64,000 nucleotides of DNA from NCBI RefSeq assembly GCF_021532375.1, contig NZ_JAKGAP010000037.1, positions 1 through 64,000 on the forward strand, written 5' to 3'. Position numbers and translations under genes: made by a program. Below, in pieces: positions 1-11,789 of the stretch; positions within the stretch are counted from its first letter, which is position 1; the number at the start of each line of letters is the position of its first letter. The DNA is from Paenibacillus alkaliterrae (GTDB lineage: Bacteria > Bacillota > Bacilli > Paenibacillales > Paenibacillaceae). The notes below the pieces were generated by a model that worked only from the letters and a program-made list of their open reading frames with translations, made no database searches and was not told the DNA's origin.

Positions 1-72
1 GACTTGCTCATTACTTTTTTATCGCTTTTCTCACAATCCGTTAGGATTGCAAGGGCAGTTTCACTCGTTGTT

Positions 73-88
73 CAGTTTTCAAAGAGCA
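73..88 (-). promoter_or_regulatory. rrn leader boxA
   Basis: The minus strand reads TGCTCTTTGAAAACTG, matching the boxA antitermination element of Bacillus-type rRNA operon leaders. It lies between a strong minus-strand promoter (133-162) and the left edge. A 16S rRNA gene should therefore begin just left of base 1, transcribed leftwards, as rrnO follows gyrA in B. subtilis. The rRNA gene itself is not visible. Confidence 0.75.
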
Positions 89-132
89 ATCTTTTCATTC
101 GTGTAGCCGTATGTTTCAGCGGCGACTTAGAT

Positions 133-162
133 AATATATCACATTAGCCCATACGATTGCAA
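133..162 (-). promoter_or_regulatory. Probable rrn promoter
   Basis: On the minus strand there is a -35 TTGCAA (157-162), an 18-base spacer and a -10 TATATT (133-138), followed about 45 bases later by the boxA element. Position and direction fit the promoter of the rRNA operon inferred to start left of the window. Confidence 0.6.
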
Positions 163-203
163 GTACTTTTTTTAATTCACACGTCATCCTATCAAATTAA
201 CAA

Positions 204-240
204 GAAAACAGCGAGCACCCATACTATGCAGGAGCTGGCT
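204..240 (-). terminator. Probable terminator after the HD-GYP gene
   Basis: An imperfect 10-bp stem (210-219 with 231-240, eight pairs matching) is followed on the minus strand by TGTTTTCTT. It lies just past the HD-GYP stop codon and before the rrn promoter, where the gyrA-side transcription unit would end. The mismatches lower confidence. Confidence 0.45.
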
Positions 241-282
241 TAGCCTCGATACAACGTATATTGGACCCGCTGATTGATTCGA

Positions 283-1353
283 TTATCTCAATACTTCTTT
301 TATATGAAGATGTCTTTCTATAGACAGGTTAATAATCGTTCCATTAATGGTTACCCATGGTCTGGTTAGGTGAGTGCGGTCCGTAAAAACGATTTCTCCG
401 ATACGCTCATCGCTCAGCTTAACTACGGTTCCATTATGGAACTGGGTTGCTTTCTCTACGAACGTACGAACGTAAGCAGGATCCAGCTTGCCGAAAGCAT
501 CGCTTTGAATTTGCTCCAAGACCAAATATGGAGAAACGGCTTTGCGATAGGCTTTGTTCAAGGTCATGGCATGAAAGATATCTGCTATCGCCACAATTTT
601 AGCATAAGGATGTATTTTGGTTGAGTCGATGCCAAGGGGATATCCTGTACCATCTACCTTCTCGTGATGCTGCAGCGCGGCTAACTTGACCCCTTCATTC
701 AGTGCGGGTACATTTTTAAGCAATTGATATCCAAGGACAGTATGCTTCTTCATTTCTTCCTTCTCATCTGGCGATAATGCGTTAGGTTTCGACAAAATCG
801 CTTTGTCGATACGTACGTTTCCTATATCGTGCAAAAGGCCGGCGAATGCGATTTGCATCCAATCCTTTTGCGGGAATCCGGTCCACTGCGCAATTTGATA
901 GGAAGTTAGTGCCGACGCGATACTATTATGAAGCAGATAGTCCTTCTCCATAAATTGCCGGGGCATAAAGGTCAACAAGTTATAGGTTTTTATATTCTCG
1001 AGCGTATTCTCGAGCTGCTTCCGAATATCCATAATTGGTAAGCTTGAGCCCGCAACGAAGGAGTTAAATACGTTGCGCAATACTTGAACCATTTTGTCAT
1101 ACTCTTCATGAAGCGAAGTGGTAACGAACGATACGTTCGTTACCTGCACGGCATCTTCATTTGTATTTTCGCGCGCTTTATTGGATGTGCCGCCTTCTAT
1201 ATCAACGCTCGCGACTAGGAATGCTTGCAATATTTCTATTTCTTTGGGGGTAATGACCTTCCCCTTTTGAAGTAGTATACTTCCCAGTGGAGTGAGGACA
1301 TCTTCACTGATTTTGTCGCCTGGATTTAGTTGTGATAACGTTACCGCTGCCAC
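283..1353 (-). CDS. HD-GYP domain phosphohydrolase
   Basis: This 356-residue protein has an HD-GYP domain in its C-terminal half. The metal-binding HD motif is in LLHDIGNVRIDK, and the HHEKVDGTGYP motif carries the GYP signature. HD-GYP proteins typically hydrolyse cyclic dinucleotides, classically cyclic di-GMP. The N-terminal 100 residues resemble the conserved leader of Paenibacillus HD-GYP proteins and show no receiver or membrane domain, so the protein is probably cytoplasmic. Translation starts at a GTG preceded by GGGGAGAGG. The gene is 42 bp downstream of gyrA on the same strand and may be read through from it. Substrate and signal input are not visible. Confidence 0.88.
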   Translation of the reverse strand: MAAVTLSQLNPGDKISEDVLTPLGSILLQKGKVITPKEIEILQAFLVASVDIEGGTSNKARENTNEDAVQVTNVSFVTTSLHEEYDKMVQVLRNVFNSFVAGSSLPIMDIRKQLENTLENIKTYNLLTFMPRQFMEKDYLLHNSIASALTSYQIAQWTGFPQKDWMQIAFAGLLHDIGNVRIDKAILSKPNALSPDEKEEMKKHTVLGYQLLKNVPALNEGVKLAALQHHEKVDGTGYPLGIDSTKIHPYAKIVAIADIFHAMTLNKAYRKAVSPYLVLEQIQSDAFGKLDPAYVRTFVEKATQFHNGTVVKLSDERIGEIVFTDRTHLTRPWVTINGTIINLSIERHLHIKEVLR

Positions 1354-1395
1354 GTGTGTCCTCTCCCCCTGTACCCGAAATATGACTTGCGAGCG

Positions 1396-3879
1396 TTATT
1401 CTAATGGCGTTTCACCGCTATCTTGCTCATCTATCTCATCCAATGCCTCATTATCTTCGCTGCGTGCTACACGAGTAACCGTTGCTACTGTATCGTCATC
1501 ACGCGTATTGATAAGCCTTACACCTTGCGTATTGCGGCCCATGGTTGAAATGCCTTCCATGCTTGTGCGGATCATCGTACCGGAAGCGGTCATAATCATA
1601 AGATCCTCATCATTCTCCACGACCTTAAGCGATACGATCGGACCATTCTTTTCCGTAACGTTTAGCGTCTTAATTCCTTTGCCGCCACGGTTTTGAATAC
1701 GGTAATCCGCTACTGGTGTGCGCTTTCCGTAACCCCTCGACGTAACGATTAGAATATCTTTGTCCGGGACAATAACATCCATATCGATAACCGAATCATC
1801 ATCGTCCAGCTGGATACCCTTAACGCCCGTCGCCGAACGCCCCATCGAACGGACATCCTGCTCAGAATAACGAATCGACATGCCTTGCGCGGTTCCCATT
1901 ATAATTTCTTGGTTGCCGTCCGTTAGCTTCACGCCGATTAAATCATCGTCCTCGCGCAGCGAGATTGCGATCAATCCGACTTTACGGATGTTGACGTAGT
2001 CATCAAGCGGCGTCTTCTTCACAACCCCTTGTCTCGTTGCAAAGAACAGGTAATGCTCCGAGTCGAACTCTTGCACCGGTATAACGGCATTGATCGTCTC
2101 GCCTTGTTCAATTTGAATGAGATTAATGATCGGTGTTCCGCGAGCTGTACGGCTCAAATCCGGAATCTCATAAGCTTTGAGTTTATATACCTTTCCTTTG
2201 TTCGTAAAGAACAAGAGAAAGTGATGAGTGTTGGAAACAAAGAGATGCTCGACAAAATCATCATCCTTGGTTCCCATTCCCACTACGCCCTTGCCGCCGC
2301 GTTTCTGGCTGCGGTAAGTCGTAACCGGAAGACGCTTAATGTAGCCGGAATGGGTAATGGAGATAATGACATCCTCGCGAGGAATCAGATCCTCGTCTAA
2401 AATTTCTTCATCGCTGGCCATAAGCTCCGTACGGCGCTCATCGCCGAAACGCTCCTTCACCTCTGCAAGCTCCGTGCTGATGATATCGAGCACAAGCTGC
2501 TCATCGGCTAGAATCGCTTTATATTCCGCAATTTTACGCATAAGCTCTTCGTATTCTGCTTCGATTTTGTCTCTTTCCAGACCGGTCAGACGCTGCAAAC
2601 GCATATCCAAAATCGCCTGTGCCTGTTCATGAGTTAACGAGAACCTGTTAATCAATCCTTCACGGGCCTGATCGGCTGTTTGGGAGCCGCGAATTAATGC
2701 GATAACCTCGTCCAGATGATCGAGTGCGATTCGCAAGCCTTCCAAAATGTGCGCACGCGCTTCGGCCTTCTTAAGGTCGAACTCGGTCCGACGGCGAATA
2801 ACCTCGATTTGGTGCTGCAAGTAATGGTAAAGCATATCGCGTATATTCAGCGTCTTGGGCTCACCATTCACAAGCGCAAGCATATTGATACCAAAATTAG
2901 ATTGCAACTGCGTATGCTTATATAAATTGTTCAGAATGACGCCCGGATTGACATCGCGGCGAAGCTCTATAACTACACGCATACCGTTACGGTCCGACTC
3001 ATCACGCAAATCGGTAATGCCTTCAATTTTCTTCTCGCGAACAAGCTCGGCTATTTTCTCAACCAGACGAGCTTTAATGACCTGGTAAGGAAGCTCATGC
3101 ACGATAATGCGCGCTTTGCCTCCGTTCTCCTCAATGGTTGCACGCGCACGCATCGTTACCGATCCGCGGCCTGTCAAATAGGCTTGACGAATGCCTTGGC
3201 GCCCCATAACGAAAGCAGCTGTCGGGAAATCCGGTCCTTTAATATAATCCATTAACTCCAGTGGCGTGATATCTGGATTGTTTATTAATGCTTGGACGCC
3301 ATCAATAACTTCGTTCAAATTATGCGGCGGAATATTTGTAGCCATACCGACGGCGATTCCTGTCACGCCGTTTACGAGCAGATTCGGATAACGTGCCGGC
3401 AATACAACCGGCTCCGATTCCTCTCCGTCATAGTTCGGAGCGAAATCAATCGTTTCCTTGTTGATGTCCCGAAGCAGCTCCATCGCAATTTTCGAAAGAC
3501 GAGCTTCCGTATAACGCATAGCAGCTGCAAAGTCGCCATCAATCGAACCGAAGTTTCCATGTCCATCAACGAGCATATAACGCATGGAGAAATCTTGCGC
3601 CATCCGAACCATCGATTCATACACAGCCGAATCGCCGTGCGGATGGTACTTACCGATTACTTCCCCTACGATTCTCGCCGATTTCTTGTGAGGCTTGTCC
3701 GGCGACATGCCAAGCTCTGACATCGCATATAAAATTCGACGATGTACCGGCTTAAGTCCGTCCCTAACATCGGGAAGAGCACGGCTTACTATGATACTCA
3801 TTGCGTAATCCATAAAGGAATCCCGCATTTCTGTACCGATATCCCGATCCTTTATTGATATACGTTGTTCTTCCGCCAT
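1396..3879 (-). CDS. gyrA: DNA gyrase subunit A
   Basis: GyrA (827 residues) is the breakage-reunion subunit of gyrase, which introduces negative supercoils with GyrB. The catalytic tyrosine is Tyr123 in [10 protein letters not shown]. In the quinolone-resistance region (HGDSAVYE) Ser84 and Glu88 are both the susceptible-type residues. The C-terminal beta-pinwheel holds the GyrA box (KRGGKG) and a second related motif (NRGGKG), and the tail is acidic. The ATG is preceded by AAGGAGG. Unlike in B. subtilis, gyrB is not directly adjacent: a convergent YheC/YheD-type gene lies between them, so gyrA needs its own promoter in 3880-4164. Confidence 0.98.
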   Translation of the reverse strand: MAEEQRISIKDRDIGTEMRDSFMDYAMSIIVSRALPDVRDGLKPVHRRILYAMSELGMSPDKPHKKSARIVGEVIGKYHPHGDSAVYESMVRMAQDFSMRYMLVDGHGNFGSIDGDFAAAMRYTEARLSKIAMELLRDINKETIDFAPNYDGEESEPVVLPARYPNLLVNGVTGIAVGMATNIPPHNLNEVIDGVQALINNPDITPLELMDYIKGPDFPTAAFVMGRQGIRQAYLTGRGSVTMRARATIEENGGKARIIVHELPYQVIKARLVEKIAELVREKKIEGITDLRDESDRNGMRVVIELRRDVNPGVILNNLYKHTQLQSNFGINMLALVNGEPKTLNIRDMLYHYLQHQIEVIRRRTEFDLKKAEARAHILEGLRIALDHLDEVIALIRGSQTADQAREGLINRFSLTHEQAQAILDMRLQRLTGLERDKIEAEYEELMRKIAEYKAILADEQLVLDIISTELAEVKERFGDERRTELMASDEEILDEDLIPREDVIISITHSGYIKRLPVTTYRSQKRGGKGVVGMGTKDDDFVEHLFVSNTHHFLLFFTNKGKVYKLKAYEIPDLSRTARGTPIINLIQIEQGETINAVIPVQEFDSEHYLFFATRQGVVKKTPLDDYVNIRKVGLIAISLREDDDLIGVKLTDGNQEIIMGTAQGMSIRYSEQDVRSMGRSATGVKGIQLDDDDSVIDMDVIVPDKDILIVTSRGYGKRTPVADYRIQNRGGKGIKTLNVTEKNGPIVSLKVVENDEDLMIMTASGTMIRTSMEGISTMGRNTQGVRLINTRDDDTVATVTRVARSEDNEALDEIDEQDSGETPLE

Positions 3880-4164
3880 GATTTACCTCCTTGACGCCAT
3901 CTATCGCTGCTCTTTAATCAACATAACCTTATATTACTTTCTCAAAAAGCGGGCATATAAACCTGCTTTGCCCAAGCTTTTGGAATTCCTTCGAAATTGT
4001 TGCAAAACGTGATGAAAAATAGGTGAATCGCCGCTTTCCACATGCGAAATACTTCCATAAAATAAACAGACCCAACTTCCATTATATCACTCAATCCAAA
4101 GTCTGTCTCCTGATCATTTGGAACCCTACCTAAACGAAAACGGTCTACGAGAGGAGAAACTACG

Positions 4165-4938
4165 TTGCGTATTCAACGCGTCAAGAGTAAATGGGCAAAG
4201 ACAAATATTATGCTTAAATCAGATTATTTACGCCAGTATATGCCCTCTACCAAGCTGTTTAGCCGCAGCAACGTACAATCTATGCTTGAAGAATACGGAA
4301 TGGTCTACGTCAAACCGATAAACGGAACCTTCGGTAATGGCGTTATTCGCGTGGAAAGAACAACTGTCCCTTCTCTCGGCTATCGTTACCAGCTAGATAC
4401 GGCGATTCGTTTCTACCCAACCTTCGAACAGCTTTATCAAAACCTTGTAAAGCAAAAGAAAAACCGAAAGTATATTGTGCAAAAAGGAATTCATTTGCTT
4501 CACCACCAGAAGCGGCGCTTCGATATTCGCGTAATGGTTCAAAAGAATCTTAGCAATGAATGGGAGGCTACCGGCATTATCGGACGCTTGGCACATCCGG
4601 CCAAAATCGTAACCAACTACCACAGCGGCGGAACTCCAATGGCGCTCGAGCGTCTTATGACCGATCATGCAACAACCTCCGAGCTGGCCTCCTTCAAAAA
4701 TAGACTAAGAAAGCTTAGCATCACGATCGCGAACAATCTGCAGTCCGCCTATCCGAACATAAAGGAAATTGGCGTGGATATTGCCATTGATACGAAACTT
4801 CATCCTTGGATTCTTGAAGTCAATACATTTCCTGATCCCTTCATCTTCCGAAAGCTGCCGGACCAGAGCGTCTTTCACAAAATATATCGCTATGCGGTTG
4901 GATATGGCAGGTTTAAAAAAAGAAGCAGTCGTCCATAG
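4165..4938 (+). CDS. YheC/YheD-family ATP-grasp protein (endospore coat-associated type)
   Basis: This 257-residue protein resembles the YheC/YheD family, ATP-grasp-fold proteins linked to the spore coat in Bacillus. Supporting motifs are VKPINGTFGNGV (nucleotide-binding loop type), the RRFDIRVMVQ strand, GVDIAID and the C-terminal WILEVNTFPDP, where Glu and Asn would bind metal-ATP. The TTG start is chosen because GAGAGGAG lies 8 bases upstream; the upstream ORF in another frame has no such site. The gene is plus-strand, while gyrA and gyrB on either side are minus-strand, so it interrupts the usual gyrB-gyrA pair. Its substrate is unknown. Confidence 0.8.
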   Translation: MRIQRVKSKWAKTNIMLKSDYLRQYMPSTKLFSRSNVQSMLEEYGMVYVKPINGTFGNGVIRVERTTVPSLGYRYQLDTAIRFYPTFEQLYQNLVKQKKNRKYIVQKGIHLLHHQKRRFDIRVMVQKNLSNEWEATGIIGRLAHPAKIVTNYHSGGTPMALERLMTDHATTSELASFKNRLRKLSITIANNLQSAYPNIKEIGVDIAIDTKLHPWILEVNTFPDPFIFRKLPDQSVFHKIYRYAVGYGRFKKRSSRP

Positions 4939-4955
4939 CGGGCGGCTGCTTCTTC
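4914..4955. terminator. Bidirectional terminator between the YheC-type gene and gyrB
   Basis: A 13-bp stem including G-T pairs (4922-4934 with 4940-4952) and a 5-base loop is preceded by seven A residues, giving a T-run for gyrB on the minus strand. TTCTTCTCT follows on the plus side. It overlaps the last codons of the plus-strand gene and can serve both convergent genes. Confidence 0.75.
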
Positions 4956-4968
4956 TCTAAACTGTCTT

Positions 4969-6885
<1,917 letters not shown>

Positions 6886-6925
6886 TCACTGCTCCTCTCA
6901 ACTGCTCTTCCTGATCGCCTTCACT

Positions 6926-7177
6926 CTACCCGTTCGCCGCAAAATGATGGGCTCGTTTCTTCAAAGTAGAGGACGAAATAGGCGAATAATATATTTTCTG
7001 CTTCGTCACTACGATCGATTTCGGCTCTTCCTCGCCTATCGTTTCGACGTCCTTACGCTTACGTGCTCCTGCAACGAATTGCTTGGATAGTTTAGAGGAT
7101 TGCTCGATCGAAATATCAAAAATGGCCACAAGCTCCGCAGCCCGAATAATTTTCTCGCCGCCTAAATGAATATACAT
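6926..7177 (-). CDS. remB: RemB-like extracellular matrix regulator (DUF370 family)
   Basis: This 83-residue protein starts MYIHLGGEK, the hallmark of the RemA/RemB (YlzA/YaaB) family. In B. subtilis RemA and RemB influence biofilm matrix gene expression. Its position between recF and gyrB is the conserved location of yaaB/remB. The GGAGG site lies only about two bases from the ATG, but no other in-frame start suits the family's N-terminus. Function is inferred from family and synteny. Confidence 0.85.
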   Translation of the reverse strand: MYIHLGGEKIIRAAELVAIFDISIEQSSKLSKQFVAGARKRKDVETIGEEEPKSIVVTKQKIYYSPISSSTLKKRAHHFAANG

Positions 7178-7206
7178 ATCCTCCGCTCACCTCTCCAATT
7201 CGCACT

Positions 7207-8316
7207 CTAACGCGTCACTCGGCCGTCTTGCACATAATAGATACCGGCATCCTGAAGCTTGCTCACATTCACGCTTTCAAGGCCGGTTGTTGTTATGAAA
7301 GTTTGTACTTTGCTTTGAAACGTCTCGATAAGCTGCGTCTGACGATTCTGATCGAGTTCCGACAACACGTCATCAAGCAACAAAAGCGGATATTCTCCGA
7401 TTTCTTCGTTAATGAGCTCTATTTCCGCTAATTTTAAAGATAGGGCCGTCGTTCGCTGCTGCCCCTGTGATCCGAATATTTGCGCCTCCTTGCCGTTTAT
7501 AAAAAACGCCAGATCGTCGCGATGCGGACCCACGAGCGTGACGCCTCTGCGAATCTCCTGATCTTTCACCTGTGTTAACTTTATCATAAATTGATCAAAT
7601 AAAACAGATTCATCTTGAAGAGCGTCCGCATCATACGAAGGACGGTACTCAATTGTGAGCGTCTCTGACCCGTTCGTAATACCCGAATGGATTTGTTCCG
7701 CATACGATTGTAATTTATGTATAAAGTGTTTCCTTTTTTTCATGATTTTAACACCGTGCTCCGCCAACTGCATATTCCACACCTCGAGCATTGTCAAATT
7801 CGCGCCGCTTGAGTAGGATGCCTTCAAAAAATTGTTGCGCTGCTGAAGAACTTTGCCGTATTGCTGGAGCGTATGCAAATAGCCGGGCTGCACCTGTCCG
7901 ATTTCCATATCAAGAAACCGTCTTCGCACACCCGGCGTTCCTTTTACAATTTCGAGATCCTCCGGCGCAAACATAACGACATTGACGGAGCCGATGAAAT
8001 CGCTCAGCTTACGCTGCTCGAGTCCGTTAATTTTCGCTTTCTTGCCTTGCGCGGAAAACAATAAATCAAGCTTGATCGAGCCATACCGCTTATCGACCCC
8101 GCCAGAAATGCGAGCGGAATCGCTTTGCCAGCCTATGAGCTCCTTATCCTTCGACGTTCGATGCGATTTCGACAGCGCAAGCACAAATATCGCTTCAAGC
8201 AAGTTTGTTTTCCCCTGGGCATTTGGTCCGAGAAAAACGTTAACCTTATTAGACGTATGCAGATCCAGCTCGATGTAATTACGATAATTTTGCAGCTGTA
8301 TGTTCGTTAAAAACAC
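7207..8316 (-). CDS. recF: DNA replication and repair protein RecF
   Basis: RecF (369 residues) is an SMC-like ATPase that helps load RecA at single-strand gaps. Walker A is GPNAQGKTNLLEAI near residue 30. The ABC signature region is GSQGQQRTTALSLKLAE, and Walker B is LLLLDDVLSELD. The N-terminus MFLTNIQLQNYRNY is typical. Translation starts at GTG with GGGAGG 7 bases upstream. It follows yaaA by 27 bp in the conserved dnaA-dnaN-yaaA-recF order. Confidence 0.97.
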   Translation of the reverse strand: MFLTNIQLQNYRNYIELDLHTSNKVNVFLGPNAQGKTNLLEAIFVLALSKSHRTSKDKELIGWQSDSARISGGVDKRYGSIKLDLLFSAQGKKAKINGLEQRKLSDFIGSVNVVMFAPEDLEIVKGTPGVRRRFLDMEIGQVQPGYLHTLQQYGKVLQQRNNFLKASYSSGANLTMLEVWNMQLAEHGVKIMKKRKHFIHKLQSYAEQIHSGITNGSETLTIEYRPSYDADALQDESVLFDQFMIKLTQVKDQEIRRGVTLVGPHRDDLAFFINGKEAQIFGSQGQQRTTALSLKLAEIELINEEIGEYPLLLLDDVLSELDQNRQTQLIETFQSKVQTFITTTGLESVNVSKLQDAGIYYVQDGRVTR

Positions 8317-8343
8317 GTTTTGACCTCCCGGTCCGTTTGGGCG

Positions 8344-8559
8344 TTACGCTCTGCCAACTGTAAATACGCCGCAGCCCTCAACCTCAACTTTATCGCCGCC
8401 ATACAGCTTTCTTCCACGGCGGTTATCCGTTTCCCCATTAATCAGAACTTTGTTTTCTTGCAGAAAAAACTTGGCATGGCCGCCTGTGGAAATACAATCC
8501 GACAGCTTTAGAAACTGTCCTAACGTTATATATTCGGTTTGAATGGCGATTTCTCTCAT
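8344..8559 (-). CDS. yaaA: S4-domain RNA-binding protein YaaA (RlbA)
   Basis: This 71-residue protein is essentially one S4 RNA-binding domain (TLGQFLKLSDCISTGGHAK, then VLINGETDNRRGRKL). It is the small S4 protein always found between dnaN and recF in Bacillales, implicated in ribosome large-subunit assembly. It begins 41 bp after the dnaN stop and precedes recF by 27 bp, so the three genes are probably one transcript. Confidence 0.92.
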   Translation of the reverse strand: MREIAIQTEYITLGQFLKLSDCISTGGHAKFFLQENKVLINGETDNRRGRKLYGGDKVEVEGCGVFTVGRA

Positions 8560-8600
8560 TGGAGCGATTCATTCCCTTCTTATGGTGGAATTTCGACCGA

Positions 8601-9743
8601 CTAGCCAGTCGTACGGTAAGGCAAGATCACGTACATGCTGTATGCATGATCTACCGGTCGGATGATAATTGGGCTCATGGCGCCGGTGAAGCCGATAAAG
8701 AGCTGCTCGCTATCGATAACCTTGAGCACGTCGAGCATATATTTTGAGTTAAAAGCAATGCGCAGCGGTTCGCCGTTAAATTCCTTCGCTTCAAGCTGCT
8801 CCGTTACACGGCCAAGCTCGGTGGAGCTGGATGATATCTCAATCGAACCATCCTCTAGCGTCATAAGACGAACGATATTCGTTTTTTCCTCGCGCGACAT
8901 CAAATAAGCACGGTCGATCGCGTCCATTACATTTTTTGTATCAAGAACAAGTTCTGTTTTGAACGTTTGCGGAATAATTTTAGAAGTATCAGGATAAGTT
9001 CCGTCCAGAATGCGTGTGTAGAACAAAACATTGCCAAGCTTAAATAGAACCTGATTGTCTGCTACTACGATATCGATAAGCGCGTTTTGCTCCGGCACCA
9101 GCTTTGACAGCTCTATAAGCGTCTTCGCAGAAATAACGACATTACTGAATTTGAAATCAGCTTCGATGTCGACTTGAGCGGTTCGGCTTGCCAGTCGATG
9201 GCGGTCAGTTGCAACGAACTTCAGCTCGCCTTCAAGTAAATGCCACAAAACACCGGTCAAAATTGGCGTTTGTTCGCTAACTGATGCGGCTAGCACAGTT
9301 TGACGAATCATCGCTTTCAATAAATCGCCAGGTACTTGCAGCAGCTCATTTTGTTCTATAGAAGGGAGAACCGGGAATTCCTCCGGATCAAGTCCGACCA
9401 TTTGAATTTCAGTTGAGCCGGAGCGAATGATCGTTTGGTAAGTGCTGCTTACTTCAATTGTGATTTGATCGGATGGCAGCTTTTTCACGATTTCGACAAA
9501 AAATTTGGCTGGCAATACGACGCTTCCGGGCTTATCCACATGTGCATAAACGAATTGATCCTTTTCCACAGGGATAAAGCTTTGAATAGAGATATCGGTA
9601 TCGCTCGCGGTCAGCGTAACGCCTAAATGAGTGACTTCGATTTTGATTCCGCCGAGTATCGGGATGGCTGGACGTGAGGATACGGCCTTCGCTACTTGTT
9701 GGATTGCATCATTTAGTTCATTTTTTGAGATCGATAATTTCAT
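8601..9743 (-). CDS. dnaN: DNA polymerase III sliding clamp, beta subunit
   Basis: The beta clamp (380 residues from the chosen start) encircles DNA and tethers the replicative polymerase and other enzymes. The sequence has the three-fold repeated clamp fold and ends MYVILPYRTTG, near the family's usual YVIMPMR/LR terminus. The start MKLSISKNEL is chosen because AGGAG lies 7 bases before that ATG; the ORF could extend 7 codons to 9764, but without a ribosome binding site. It lies downstream of dnaA on the same strand, with the origin-unwinding region between them. Confidence 0.97.
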   Translation of the reverse strand: MKLSISKNELNDAIQQVAKAVSSRPAIPILGGIKIEVTHLGVTLTASDTDISIQSFIPVEKDQFVYAHVDKPGSVVLPAKFFVEIVKKLPSDQITIEVSSTYQTIIRSGSTEIQMVGLDPEEFPVLPSIEQNELLQVPGDLLKAMIRQTVLAASVSEQTPILTGVLWHLLEGELKFVATDRHRLASRTAQVDIEADFKFSNVVISAKTLIELSKLVPEQNALIDIVVADNQVLFKLGNVLFYTRILDGTYPDTSKIIPQTFKTELVLDTKNVMDAIDRAYLMSREEKTNIVRLMTLEDGSIEISSSSTELGRVTEQLEAKEFNGEPLRIAFNSKYMLDVLKVIDSEQLFIGFTGAMSPIIIRPVDHAYSMYVILPYRTTG

Positions 9744-9840
9744 GGTTTCACTCCTAGCGTTCATATAGGTTTATCCAAGTATGGATAACGCGCGAATGTC
9801 GGTTGCTGTCAGGAAAAGGCGAATGCCGTTTTCCCCTTGT

Positions 9841-9960
9841 TTAGATGATGTTTTTTTAAAGATTTTTAGTAGTCGTAGTAGTAGGGGGCCTGAATATGTG
9901 GATAACCCCGTGGAATACCGATAAAGCAAGCCTATCCACATGTGCATAGCGTGTGCATAG
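9841..9960. other. oriC unwinding region (DnaA-trios, AT-rich element, DnaA boxes)
   Basis: Between dnaN and dnaA there is an AT-rich stretch (9841-9866), five TAG triplets plus one TCG (9867-9884), a GC-rich strip (9885-9890), and then DnaA boxes. The boxes are a perfect TGTGGATAA at 9897-9905 and near-matches at 9932-9940, 9941-9949 and 9952-9960. On the opposite strand this reads DnaA boxes, GC strip, CTA repeats, AT-rich DNA, the arrangement of the B. subtilis basal unwinding system where DnaA-trios direct strand opening. Confidence 0.85.
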
Positions 9961-9974
9961 GCTTGCTTGGTTGT

Positions 9975-11327
9975 TCACATATGATTTTTGATCTTTTCGG
10001 ACAGGTTTTGAACAATTTTGTACAAGTCTTGATCAATCTTAAGCTGCTGCGTAATTTTCTCATGGGCATGGATGACTGTCGTATGATCGCGGCCTCCGAA
10101 CGCCTCGCCGATTTTCGGTAAAGAGAAGTCGGTCAGCTCCCGGGATAAGTACATGGCAATTTGACGCGGATAAGCGACAGCCTTCGTACGTTTACGCGCT
10201 TTAAACTCCTCAAGCCGGAGACCGTAAAACTCGCCGACCTTCATCTGAATATCCTGGATGGTTATCATCCTTGGCCTGCTCGAAGGAATAATATCCTTAA
10301 GCGCTTCTGCCGCCAGGTGCGACGTAATATCGGCGTTTATCAAGGAGGAATAGGCGACGACCCGAATAAGGGCGCCCTCCAATTCACGAATATTCGTATC
10401 GATTTGGCTTGCAATATAGATCATCGCTTCATTCGGAATATCCAGATTTTCGGCCCTGGCCTTCTTGCGCAAAATTGCAATCCGGGTCTCTAGATCCGGT
10501 GGCTGTATATCGGTAATAAGTCCCCACTCAAAGCGGGACCGCAGCCGCTCTTCCAGTGTCGGAATTTCCTTTGGAGGCCGGTCACTCGAAATGACAATTT
10601 GCTTTCGTTCCTCGTGGAGAGCGTTGAAGGTGTGGAAAAATTCCTCCTGCGTCTGTTCTTTTCCCGCCAAAAATTGAATATCGTCAATAAGCAGAACGTC
10701 GATATTGCGGTATTTGGTCCGGAAGCTCTCGCCTCGATTGTCGCGGATTGCATTAATAAATTCGTTCGTAAATTTCTCCGATGAAATATAGAGAACCCTC
10801 GTATTCGGGTTATGATCCATGATGTAATGGCCGATCGCATGCATTAAGTGGGTTTTTCCAAGCCCTACGCCGCCATACAAAAACAATGGATTATAAGCTT
10901 TGGCCGGCGCTTCCGCAACGGCTAATGAGGCCGCATGCGCGAAGCGGTTATTTGCCCCAATGACGAATGTATCAAACGTATACTTCGGGTTAAGCATATG
11001 GGTATGCGTTTCTTCGTTCACGGCAGGCGAGTGTACCACCTTCGGCGGGAACAGCATAGCCGGCTCGGTGCTTCTAAGTTCTTCTATAGAGAAGCGAACG
11101 TCGACCTGTCTGCCCAAAAACTCATACAGAGTCGTTCTGATCAGCTTCGTATAGCGGCCTTCCAGCCATTCGGCCGCAAATGTTGTCGGCGCGGTTACTT
11201 CAAGCACGGATTCATCGACAAAAGAAGCTTTCGTTGCTTTGAACCAGGTGTCAAAGCTCGGTTTGCTTAGTTTAGTCTGGATGATCGACAATACTTGCTG
11301 CCATAAATCATAGGTATGGCTGTCCAC
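9975..11327 (-). CDS. dnaA: Chromosomal replication initiator DnaA
   Basis: DnaA (450 residues) is the AAA+ initiator that binds the 9-mer boxes and opens oriC. Domain I is at the N-terminus ([21 protein letters not shown]). Walker A is [14 protein letters not shown], Walker B is [12 protein letters not shown], and the C-terminal DNA-binding signature is [15 protein letters not shown]. Translation starts at GTG with AAGGAG upstream. It is flanked on both sides by DnaA-box clusters, the usual bipartite origin. Confidence 0.98.
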   Translation of the reverse strand: MDSHTYDLWQQVLSIIQTKLSKPSFDTWFKATKASFVDESVLEVTAPTTFAAEWLEGRYTKLIRTTLYEFLGRQVDVRFSIEELRSTEPAMLFPPKVVHSPAVNEETHTHMLNPKYTFDTFVIGANNRFAHAASLAVAEAPAKAYNPLFLYGGVGLGKTHLMHAIGHYIMDHNPNTRVLYISSEKFTNEFINAIRDNRGESFRTKYRNIDVLLIDDIQFLAGKEQTQEEFFHTFNALHEERKQIVISSDRPPKEIPTLEERLRSRFEWGLITDIQPPDLETRIAILRKKARAENLDIPNEAMIYIASQIDTNIRELEGALIRVVAYSSLINADITSHLAAEALKDIIPSSRPRMITIQDIQMKVGEFYGLRLEEFKARKRTKAVAYPRQIAMYLSRELTDFSLPKIGEAFGGRDHTTVIHAHEKITQQLKIDQDLYKIVQNLSEKIKNHM

Positions 11328-11396
11328 AGACTGTCACTCCTTATCCAAATCGCCGCCAAGGGCGCAGTTACGTAGAAAAATGTCGAAAACAAGGGT

Positions 11397-11425
11397 ATTA
11401 TAACGAAAGCATCCACATTATGAAG
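11397..11425 (-). promoter_or_regulatory. Candidate dnaA promoter
   Basis: The minus strand has a perfect -10 TATAAT (11397-11402) about 70 bases before the dnaA start. The -35 is weak (TTCATA-like). A partial DnaA-box sequence (TGTGGAT) lies between the two elements, which would suit autoregulation by DnaA. This last point is inference. Confidence 0.5.
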
Positions 11426-11461
11426 AGAAATAAGCGAATGAGTTATAAATAGGGGAAGAGT

Positions 11462-11739
11462 TTGTTCACAATTTTATCCACAGGCTGTTGATAAGATTGA
11501 GGCGATATTGCTGTAATCCACAATGAAAACATAATTATCATAGCAAAAGATGCCTTATATTTCAACGGATTCGCATATTTTATCCACATACTCAACTGCT
11601 TGTGCATAAAAGTTATCTACACCACTACATATTGTTTATATCTTGTTAAGATTTCGACAAAGTTCGTTTTCCGCATCTGTGGATTATTCACATGTTATTA
11701 GTTTTTGATTATCGAAGCCGTTTCATGCGTTTATCCACA
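11462..11739. other. oriC DnaA-box cluster upstream of dnaA
   Basis: This AT-rich intergenic region (11328-11789) contains many 9-mers near TTATNCACA. Perfect boxes are at 11474-11482, 11580-11588, 11684-11692 and 11731-11739 on the plus strand and 11601-11609 on the minus strand. One-mismatch boxes are at 11462-11470, 11514-11522, 11613-11621 and 11678-11686 (minus). It matches the dnaA-rpmH half of a Firmicute bipartite origin. Confidence 0.9.
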
Positions 11740-11789
11740 GACGTTACATCAAAATACATTGCAGGGAGGTGCTGCTGCGTGGGGAGTCA

